Shown piece after piece: positions 44,624 through 51,652 of a stretch of DNA of 64,000 nucleotides. The stretch covers positions 1 through 64,000 of the forward strand of contig JBLWXT010000022.1 of assembly GCA_048267305.1 (NCBI GenBank), in the 5' to 3' direction. The translations under genes were made by a program, and so were the position numbers. The DNA comes from Owenweeksia sp048267305. GTDB taxonomy: Bacteria > Bacteroidota > Bacteroidia > Flavobacteriales > Schleiferiaceae. Under the pieces are notes generated by a model, which saw only the letters and a list, made by a program, of their open reading frames with translations, made no database searches and was not told the origin of the DNA. How positions within the stretch are numbered: position 1 is the first letter of the stretch; each line of letters begins with the position of its first letter.

Positions 44624-45349
44624 TTAATCTTTTCCAAACATTTCAATGGTGTAGGTCAGTAATTCTTGTCCGCCACGCTTACCGTGCCCGGGAATCACAA
44701 TCTCCGCATCAGAGTATTTTAATTTTACCTGCCGCACGGTTTCAGACCAGGCCTCGGTATTGGCATCCTCCAGATTTCCCTTGCCAGCGCCAAGGGCTTT
44801 AATCAGGCAGCCACCAAACAAAACCTTTTCATTGGGGAAATAGCCCACCACATTGTCTCTGGTGTGGCCCTCGCCCAAATATGCAGTTAGCACCTTTTGC
44901 TTGCCAACTTCCAATTCAAGATAATCAGCAAAGCCAAGTTGCGGCAAAGTGGTGCCATCGGCTTTAGCCAATTCAATGGTTTGTGTATTGGCATAGGAGG
45001 GAATACCTTTTTTATGAAACTCTGCCAAACCACCGAGGCAATCCACATGAAAATGGGTTATCACAACGGCTATGGTCTTGCATTTCAAGGTTTCCTCAAT
45101 CCAGTTGAGCAATTCCCTGGAAGCCGCTTCATCGGCAGGGGTGTCATAAATCACGGCTTCTCCATCGGCCATCACCACCATTCCGTTGCAGGCCACTTTA
45201 CCAAAACTCTCCGTTTGTAAATAGGAGGTATGCAAAAAGGTGCTTTTAGTAAGCTGCTCCATTTTTAGGGTTTCGCTTGTATAGTTGAAAACGGCCTTTG
45301 GCGTTTTGCAGGCCGTGAGGGAGAGGAGTAAGAGGAGGAGGGTTTTCAT
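44624..45349 (-). CDS. subclass B1-like metallo-beta-lactamase lipoprotein
   Basis: From the ATG at 45349 (a longer frame adds 23 Arg/Lys-rich residues) the 241-residue protein has a lipobox LTAC (Cys14) and a metallo-beta-lactamase fold. All six subclass B1 zinc ligands are present: His99, His101 and Asp103 in ITHFHVDCLGG, His162 in GEGHTRDN, Cys181 in FGGCLIKALGAGKGNLEDA and His222 in IPGHGKRGG, with Lys184 for the beta-lactam carboxylate. It is therefore a candidate outer-membrane-anchored carbapenem hydrolase, unlike most soluble B1 enzymes. Activity is not shown by sequence. The serine hydrolase gene lies 53 bases downstream. Confidence 0.82.
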   Translation of the reverse strand: MKTLLLLLLSLTACKTPKAVFNYTSETLKMEQLTKSTFLHTSYLQTESFGKVACNGMVVMADGEAVIYDTPADEAASRELLNWIEETLKCKTIAVVITHFHVDCLGGLAEFHKKGIPSYANTQTIELAKADGTTLPQLGFADYLELEVGKQKVLTAYLGEGHTRDNVVGYFPNEKVLFGGCLIKALGAGKGNLEDANTEAWSETVRQVKLKYSDAEIVIPGHGKRGGQELLTYTIEMFGKD

Positions 45350-45421
45350 TAAGGTTATGAGTGATTTTGACGAGCATCGATTTCTTTTTCTGGGATTATA
45401 CGTTCTTTTAATTATCACGAC

Positions 45422-45446
45422 ATCGCGACAGATATTTTGTCGCGAT
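45422..45446. repeat. perfect 9-bp hairpin at the edge of the defence-like island
   Basis: ATCGCGACA and TGTCGCGAT flank a 7-base loop, 73 bases before the metallo-beta-lactamase start. The word CGCGAT recurs at 45440 and 45501, and a related TTGCGAT at 45478. It could be an operator or a boundary hairpin; no T-run follows in the minus direction. Confidence 0.4.
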
Positions 45447-45496
45447 ATAGCTAATAGTAGTTTTTAAAGACATGTATTGCGATATTGAAACATTGT

Positions 45497-46990
45497 TTAT
45501 GACGCGATAACCTCATAATAAGTACTAGGTCCAGCACCCTTACGTTCCACTAAATTCAAGTCCACAAAGGTTTTGAAATGACGCTCAGCCTTCTTTTTCT
45601 CAAATCCAAAGTGTTCTTCGTATTCCTTACGTTTTAAGGAACCCTTGAGTTTCACAAAATCATATCCTTTCAATTCTTCATCATTAAGTTCAATAATCGA
45701 ACGGTCTCCAGATACATTCTTTAATCCTTCCCCACTTCGCGGAAAAGTGAATACCATATAAGGTTCTTCATAGCTAACCAAGGGAAGTGGCAGATCATGC
45801 TTTTCAGGTAATTCCTTTATAGTTTGGAATCCCAAACCACGTTGCTCAACCAATTTCAATTGATCCAGTACATACATGATTTTGGGATTTCTACTTAAAG
45901 ATGGTGCGTTGAATCTTTGCAATTGCTCCAACCTGATAGGAGGCACGGGAGCACCTGGACTTTTTACGATGATGGCATCATCATTAATTTCAAAATATAT
46001 AGGGGCGCCCTCAATATCATAATCGCGATGCACTACCGCATTAATAATGGCTTCACGAAATACATTTAGAGGATAGTCATAGGTTACAACACGTTGAGCA
46101 TGTGATCTATCTATTTGGCTGAAGACACGGCTTTCATACCAAGCCTGAATTTTGTCAATCTGTACGGGTAATGATCCTTCCATATTTGCAATTTCCTCAC
46201 CACGCCCTGCTGTTTTAAATGTGGCCCTTATCAATGCATTAGGAAAGATTAACTGCGGCCGCTCACCAAAAAGTAAAAGCCCCAAACCTGTGGGTTGGTA
46301 TTTATCATTTAATAACTCCAGCAAACCTAGCTTGGAAAAATCCTGATTGAATTTTGAGCTTCCAATTTCAACGTTAAGTTTAGCCTTATCAATAAAACTC
46401 TGAATATTTTGGCTAGATAAATCTTCAAGATTTGCCTTTGGTTCAATTCTTTCTTTTTCCGATAACACAGTTTCCATGGGCTCTTCAATGGCTCTCTTGG
46501 CCCGCTCCTCTGCTTCTTCAATAAACTGTTTGTTGGCTTCACGAATTTTTTCTTGCAAATCAGCATCAAACATTTCCACTTCAATGCCATTGTCTAACAG
46601 ATATTTGATTCCCTTACGATCTACCTTGGGGTCAGGATCTTCAATGCCCACAAATACCTTTTTGATACGGGCATTTAAAATGCGCTCAGCACAACCTAAT
46701 TTAGGATGATTTCTAGATTTTGGTGCACAAGGTTCTAAAGTGGCAAATAAGGTGGACCCGTCTAATGGTACCGCTCTGTTCTTACGTTCTAAAAGAGTAA
46801 ACTCTGCATGGTCTCCTTCTCGTAGTTCTCCTCTTGAAGCCGTTTCCACCGAGCCATCCGGTTTAATTAATACAGCACCAACTTTGGGACTTACCTTGTC
46901 ATCTCTAGGTTCTTGAATAGAATCATTCATCACCTTAATGGCAAGTTCCATATACTCTCTTGGGCTTTTTGGTTTTTCTTGTTTTGCCAT
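45497..46990 (-). CDS. RibD-like deaminase fused to GHKL-type ATP-binding module
   Basis: From the ATG at 46990 the product is 497 residues. Residues 10-142 form a cytidine-deaminase-fold domain of RibD type: GDHAEF (His61, Glu63), EPCAPKS with Cys88 and LGCAERI with Cys100, then VGIEDPDPKVDRKGIKYLLDNGIEVE. A helical linker follows, then (about 200-420) the ATP-binding domain usual after AlbA_2 in Schlafen-like regulators: LLLFGERPQLIFPNALIR, YPLNVFREAIINAVVHRDYD and EQRGLGFQTIKEL. A winged-helix end closes it (KGSLKRKEYEEHFGFEKKKAERHFK). Thus a deaminase stands where AlbA_2 normally is. It overlaps the HsdS gene by 56 bases, implying coupling. Confidence 0.78.
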   Translation of the reverse strand: MAKQEKPKSPREYMELAIKVMNDSIQEPRDDKVSPKVGAVLIKPDGSVETASRGELREGDHAEFTLLERKNRAVPLDGSTLFATLEPCAPKSRNHPKLGCAERILNARIKKVFVGIEDPDPKVDRKGIKYLLDNGIEVEMFDADLQEKIREANKQFIEEAEERAKRAIEEPMETVLSEKERIEPKANLEDLSSQNIQSFIDKAKLNVEIGSSKFNQDFSKLGLLELLNDKYQPTGLGLLLFGERPQLIFPNALIRATFKTAGRGEEIANMEGSLPVQIDKIQAWYESRVFSQIDRSHAQRVVTYDYPLNVFREAIINAVVHRDYDIEGAPIYFEINDDAIIVKSPGAPVPPIRLEQLQRFNAPSLSRNPKIMYVLDQLKLVEQRGLGFQTIKELPEKHDLPLPLVSYEEPYMVFTFPRSGEGLKNVSGDRSIIELNDEELKGYDFVKLKGSLKRKEYEEHFGFEKKKAERHFKTFVDLNLVERKGAGPSTYYEVIAS

Positions 46991-47831
46991 ATTCTTTTGT
47001 TTTAACTCTCCTGTACTGACCTTGTCGAAGTGCCCCAATCCTGTCCTTAATCTTTTGCTCAAATATTTCAATGAGCTGCTTGTTGGCATTTACCAACGCC
47101 TGCTCTTTTTCGATTTGTGCAACGATTTGGTATTGTGTTTCTGTTGAAGGGAGCGGTACAAGTAATTTTTTAAAATAACCATTGTGAAAACTTTGTACGG
47201 TCACTCCGGGCTTTATGCCATTATTGATATGCTGTTCTGAGGTACTTTTCAAATAATAAAACAGATACTTTTGAATTAAGTCTGTTGAAGATGGTTGAAT
47301 TGCAAGGATATCTTGATTAAAAGCAACTAGCTTTAACGTCAATGCAAGTGGGAGTGAATGTTTTAATATTCCAGATCGAACAACTATTAATAATGTTTCA
47401 GGAGGAACAATTTTAGTTGAACTATTCTCTACAGCAATTTCTGAAATGTGATCTTCCGCATCAGCGATAAAATCCACTTTCATATCCTTAGGAGAAACCC
47501 AAGGTATGTTACCCAACCAAAAAGCTTCATTGGATTTTGAGGGAGTGCCACCAGTTTGAGTTGAAATGTATTTCCCCAACTCCACCATCTCCCAATCCGG
47601 GTCCATATCAATTTTGTGTTTGTAGTTGGCTACTACGGCTTTGGCACCATCTATAATTTTTTGGTAGCCTTCTATTTCGGCTACTATTTCTTCTTGAATG
47701 GATAAAGGGGGAAGGGGGATTTCTCTTGCCTCAATTTCTCCCTTAGTGATGTGAATCATAGCAATACCTTGCCCACCTTCTGCCCAGTTCTCAGCCGATA
47801 TGTATATTTCTTTAATGCCAATCATGTCCAC
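46935..47831 (-). pseudogene. hsdS: 5'-truncated type I restriction specificity subunit (hsdS)
   Basis: The product keeps the distal part of a first half (EIPLPPLSIQEEIVAEIEGYQKIIDGAKAVVANYK), a complete second target-recognition domain (WEMVELGKYISTQTGGTPSKSNEAFWLGNIPWVSPKDM ... KKLLVPLPSTETQYQIVAQIEKEQALVNANKQLIEIFE) and the C-terminal helix, but lacks the first recognition domain. The frame is open only to 47864, where a stop closes it, and its first codon is GTG. No hsdM or hsdR is in the window. It is best seen as a fragment of about 300 residues left from a type I system, though half-size HsdS proteins can dimerise. Confidence 0.72.
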
Positions 47832-48183
47832 AAAATCTACATTGTCTTGCTTTGGGAGTCCTAGCTAGTTTACCACATTTTGGGCAGCTATTAAATACTA
47901 TTGAATTTTCTTCATTAATACGCTTGGCTACATTGTACTCGAATTCATCAATGCCATTTTCCAATAAAACTAAAATATTTTTATCATCAGTCAACCATCC
48001 TCTTTTTAAGGATAGCTTTTTACGAGTTTCTTTATGTTCAGGAGCACTGTCGCTATGTTCCATTTTATACGTGGTAGACCAATGCCTCCAAGCGATCTGC
48101 TCTTCTTTTGTCATTAGGCTAGAATGGTAATTTAATATGTATTTTACTTTATCCTTTTCCATCCTAGTTGCCGTCCAACTCAT
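47812..48183 (-). CDS. small protein with C-terminal zinc ribbon
   Basis: A 123-residue protein, MSWTATRMEKDKVKYILNYHSSLMT, with a helical middle part and ending in a four-cysteine zinc ribbon (CPKCGKLARTPKARQCRFCGHDWH). The last 20 bases overlap the HsdS frame. It has no family I can name. The ribbon suggests nucleic-acid or protein binding. It is read from the only ATG at 48183 and may be the first gene of the island operon. Confidence 0.6.
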   Translation of the reverse strand: MSWTATRMEKDKVKYILNYHSSLMTKEEQIAWRHWSTTYKMEHSDSAPEHKETRKKLSLKRGWLTDDKNILVLLENGIDEFEYNVAKRINEENSIVFNSCPKCGKLARTPKARQCRFCGHDWH

Positions 48184-48321
48184 TTATACCGCAATATAAC
48201 AGAGAACATCCCTACAACTCCCATTATCCCAACTTTTTCCCAGAAGCCTTTATTTTGTCTTATAGCTGATAGCGTCCATGGTGAAACACAAAGCTCTAAT
48301 AGGTTATCCTCTCAGCTCTTT

Positions 48322-49698
48322 TTAAGAAACTTTAACCAGGGATTCCAGCATGGTAGGGATGAGCTCGGAAATGGTGGGGTGCGGCTGAACAGAATCCCGA
48401 ATGACTTCATACGAAACATCGGCATACATAATATTTAAAATACTGCTGATGATTTCATCACCACCGGTGCCCAACACACAAGCTCCCAGAATTTTGTTGG
48501 TATCGGCATCAATTATCGCACTCATAAACCCGTTTGTTTCACCTTTTTCCTTGGCTCTGGAAATACGGCTCATTTCCCTTTTTGCCTCCAGCACATTGTA
48601 TCCTTTTGCCAGTGCCTCTTTTTTTGACATTCCGGCTCGGCCCATCGGAGGATCTACAAACAGTCCATAAGTGGTAATGCGATCGCTTACTTTTCTGTCT
48701 TTGTCATCAAACATGTTTTCGGCCACAATTTCATAGTCGTTATAGGCGGTATGTGTAAATGCCCCTTTGCCGTTGCAATCGCCCAAAGCATAAATACCCG
48801 GAACATTTGTTTGCAAATAATCATCTACTTCAATATTTCCTCTTTTATCTGTGAGCACGCCCGTAGCTTGCAGGTTGAGGGTGTCGGTATTGGGTTTTCG
48901 GCCCACGGCTAATAACAAATGGGTACCGCTAATTTTGGGAGGTCCTCCTAATTTACAATCCACGTTTACGGAAATGATACCGTCTTTTTCCTGTTGGCCT
49001 GCAATACAGGTGGCATTAAGGCGAAATTCTATTCCTTCATCTTTTAGAAACTCTAAAATTGAGGCGCTCACTTCGGCATCTTCTCTGCCAATAATGGTAT
49101 CGCCCTTTTCTACAATGGTAACGCGGCTTCCAAAACGCTTAAACATTTGGCCAAATTCTAGACCTATGTAACTTCCGCCAACAATTATTAAATGCTCTGG
49201 AATTTCTTCCAATTCTAAAATTGATGAACTGGTTAGATAGGGCACGTTTTCATAGCCTTGAGGAACAAAAGGGCGACCACCCACATTGATAAAAACCTGA
49301 TCAGCAGTAAGTTCTTCATCGCCCACTTGCACTTGCTTAGGTCCAGTAAAAGAAGCTTCTCCCTTATAGTAGGTGATGTTCTCATTGTTTTCTATTCCGC
49401 CAGCAATGCCATCAACTGACTTTTTTATGATGGCATCCTTACGGGCTTTTATTTTTTTCATATCGGCATACGCCCCTTCGGGAATAATGACACCCAAATC
49501 TTCGCCATGCTGTGCATCCCACATTCTACGGGCACTGGCCACGTAGGTTTTGGTAGGAGTACAACCCACATTTAAACAGGTTCCGCCCAAATGCTCTTTT
49601 TCTATAAAAGCTACCTTTTTGCCTTCGGTTGCCATTTTAAAAACGAGCGGTGTGCCTGCCTGGCCCGAACCAATAATTATTGCGTCAAAATTTTTCAT
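48322..49698 (-). CDS. class I FAD pyridine nucleotide-disulfide oxidoreductase (MerA/RclA-like)
   Basis: From the ATG at 49698, 458 residues. It has the FAD-binding IIIGSGQAGTPLV, the redox disulfide GGTCLNVGCTPTK, a second NAD(P)-binding IIVGGSYIGLEFG, ALGDCNGKGAFTHT and a final HPTISELIPTM (His-Glu interface). It lacks an N-terminal HMA domain, so it belongs near dihydrolipoamide dehydrogenases, MerA cores and RclA-like oxidoreductases. Substrate unclear. It lies 34 bases after the small membrane protein and TSUP remnant, suggesting an operon on redox or sulfur stress. Confidence 0.88.
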   Translation of the reverse strand: MKNFDAIIIGSGQAGTPLVFKMATEGKKVAFIEKEHLGGTCLNVGCTPTKTYVASARRMWDAQHGEDLGVIIPEGAYADMKKIKARKDAIIKKSVDGIAGGIENNENITYYKGEASFTGPKQVQVGDEELTADQVFINVGGRPFVPQGYENVPYLTSSSILELEEIPEHLIIVGGSYIGLEFGQMFKRFGSRVTIVEKGDTIIGREDAEVSASILEFLKDEGIEFRLNATCIAGQQEKDGIISVNVDCKLGGPPKISGTHLLLAVGRKPNTDTLNLQATGVLTDKRGNIEVDDYLQTNVPGIYALGDCNGKGAFTHTAYNDYEIVAENMFDDKDRKVSDRITTYGLFVDPPMGRAGMSKKEALAKGYNVLEAKREMSRISRAKEKGETNGFMSAIIDADTNKILGACVLGTGGDEIISSILNIMYADVSYEVIRDSVQPHPTISELIPTMLESLVKVS

Positions 49699-49732
49699 TG
49701 TATTTTTTTTAATGTGTTGATGATGAAGTGGA

Positions 49733-49879
49733 TCACTTTTTAGCAGTGGTATAAAACAAACCCGCGATGATGATAAATCCAACGCCTGTAAGTGTTGGCG
49801 GGAGAATCCCAGCCTTAATTCCTAAAAAGATCATAACGATGGCGATGAGTACCAACAGAAGTAAAAGAATATTTTTCAT
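49733..49879 (-). CDS. 48-residue hydrophobic membrane protein
   Basis: A short frame beginning MKNILLLLLVLIAIVMIFLG and ending FIIIAGLFYTTAKK, with two predicted membrane helices around GILPPTLTG. It starts 8 bases after the TSUP stop and ends 34 bases before the flavin oxidoreductase start, which supports a real, cotranscribed gene. Function unknown; it might be a small accessory of the permease. Confidence 0.6.
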   Translation of the reverse strand: MKNILLLLLVLIAIVMIFLGIKAGILPPTLTGVGFIIIAGLFYTTAKK

Positions 49880-49887
49880 AGTATCAT

Positions 49888-50748
49888 TTATTGAGTTATT
49901 GTATAAAGCATAAAAATTCCAATGGCTACAAAAGCAATTGAAATGGCAACTTTCATTTTATCCTCAGGAATTATTTTCTGCAGCTTTGGCCCGATTTGAC
50001 CACCGATAACCACCCCTGGAATGGTGAAAATTATAACATTTAATACTTCGTTCATCACTTGGCTGCCTTCTTGAGCAAAAGCATAAAAGTGGCCTACTGA
50101 AGCAACCAACACCGTAATAACCACCACAAATACCGAAGTGCCAACAGCTACGGGAGTGGGAACTTTACATCGCGCTACAAGATGATATTCCTGAAGCTCC
50201 GCCAATCCTACAGAAATCATCCCTACAAAGGCGCCACCAATGGCGGCAAAGCCTCTGCCCATATTGCGATTGCAAACTGTATATCTGTATGTTTTTCCGG
50301 AGCTGTCGGTAAGTTCACTTTCAAAGTTTTGAGCGAATTCCTTCCTGTTTTCGGCTTCGTGTTTTTCTCTTTCTTCTTTGCGCTATGCGGCAAATAACTG
50401 GTATCCGATAAAAAGTAAACCTACGGCAAAGATGGATTTCAAAACAATGGCGGGAATTAATTCTGCATAGAAGCTGCCAATTATGGCAGCCGGAACAGAA
50501 AAGACCAGCAGGTTTTTGGCGAGTTTAAAATCTATGAGCCTGGCCTTGTAATAAGAAACCAATCCGCTACCAAACCCAAACAATTCTGTTGCCAATGCCG
50601 AACCGATAGCAATACTTGGCTCCAATTTAAGCGCCAGCATAAAAAGGGGCGAGAAAAAAACGGCTCCACCAATGCCACTGCTCATGGCTATAGTGGCTAT
50701 AAGAATAGAAACGGGTAGTAGATACCAAAATTCAAGTGTTAGTTCCAT
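49888..50748 (-). pseudogene. TSUP permease gene interrupted by one in-frame amber codon
   Basis: Two frames, 50748-50383 (MELTLEFWYLLPVSILIATIAMSSGIGGAVFFSPLF ... GYQLFAA) and 50262-49888, lie in the same phase. The 120 bases between them contain no other stop, so a single TAG at 50383-50385 separates two halves of one 287-codon gene. The bridging segment reads RKEEREKHEAENRKEF, a plausible cytosolic loop of TauE/SafE proteins, and the second half ends VAIGIFMLYTITQ. The gene is either a fresh nonsense mutant, a sequencing error, or read through. Confidence 0.75.
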
Positions 50749-51020
50749 CTTTTGTTTTGAAATTACAGGAGTATGCTTCTTGCAAAGAAGTGTGTCTTGC
50801 CTGTGATTGAAAAAGCAGCTCTAGAAGCAAGTCGCTTTCCGCTATTTTTTGCAGGGGAAAAACGGCTCCGCTCTAGTTTGTACTCAACATTCATTTTCCG
50901 CTATGGAGTTTTGCTGCAGTAAAATAAAGGCCTAGAAGAGCGAAAGCATGTCACTAATATGACCTTGATAAAATGAGGAGGGGAAGCGCTTTGTATTTTT
51001 TAATAGTGAGCGAGGATCAT
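50749..51020. other. intergenic region, nothing identifiable
   Basis: A 272-base stretch before the TSUP gene. I see no gene, repeat or strong hairpin; only a few short words (TTCCGCTAT) that recur by chance. Confidence 0.4.
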
Positions 51021-51341
51021 TTATTTGTTTTCCTCAACAAAATCAAGCGCATGTTTTGCCAGGTCTGCCCAGTCATTTTTGAATTCAGCAGGAACCTGTA
51101 ACCAGTCTTTCATTGCTCTGTTTTTTCGGGAAGGGTCCCAGTTTACCGAGCCGGGATATTTGTTCTTGAGCAGGTTGACTTCCTGTTGTCCTAGTTTGAA
51201 GACCATTTCTCCATTGAAAAAAGCTGCATATGCCTTATTGCTTGCTGTTTTTAAACAAGGTTTTCCAAACATTTGTCCGGATGTAGTGCCAAATTGGTCT
51301 CCCAGCTGTTCCCCAATATCCTTGTATAATTGTTCACTCAT
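51021..51341 (-). CDS. TfoX N-terminal-like small protein
   Basis: A 106-residue protein with a single TfoX/Sxy N-terminal-like domain: GTTSGQMFGKPCLKTASNKAYAAFFNGEMVFKLGQ (MFG, then FA-like strand, then LK-like strand), ending LDFVEENK. Such stand-alone domains are common in Bacteroidota and have no known competence role. It starts at ATG 51341 with about 310 bases of repeat-bearing intergenic DNA upstream. Confidence 0.6.
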   Translation of the reverse strand: MSEQLYKDIGEQLGDQFGTTSGQMFGKPCLKTASNKAYAAFFNGEMVFKLGQQEVNLLKNKYPGSVNWDPSRKNRAMKDWLQVPAEFKNDWADLAKHALDFVEENK

Positions 51342-51652
51342 TTGTTGTTTTTAATTACATTCAACACTCATCCCGAAAGATTAAAATGCCTGGCCGGCCT
51401 CTTGTTTCTGCGCTTAAGGCTTCCGGTTGGTATTGGGTTATCTTAGAAAGGCGGGAATTTAAAAAATAGGGCAACGCTAAAAGCGAATCACCGCCAAAAC
51501 TTGGTTTTAAAAAGTGTGGCTAAGCAAACTTGTAATGAATCAGCAGGCATTTAGCCGTAAGATGTAGTTTGATCAGTAAGAGGTCTCAAGCAGTTTCATA
51601 GTCATGTAGCTTTTATGAAAAGTGATTTACACCAATATTGTGTGCCTTTGTT
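51342..51652. other. intergenic region holding dispersed-repeat copy A
   Basis: No gene seen. The only clear structure is a roughly 115-base element whose second, diverged copy lies at 56956-57070. Confidence 0.5.
51455..51568. repeat. dispersed intergenic repeat, copy A
   Basis: This shares with copy B the words AGCGAATCAC, TTGG followed by TTTT, AAAAGTG(T/C)GGCT, AAACTTGT and TTTAGC in the same order and near-equal spacing. The copies have clearly diverged but align over about 115 bases. Confidence 0.55.

Noticed and set aside
45497..46990. Calling the deaminase fusion a riboflavin biosynthesis gene (ribD)
   Set aside because: The N-terminal half is RibD-like, but the reductase half is replaced by an ATP-binding and winged-helix part and there are no riboflavin genes nearby.
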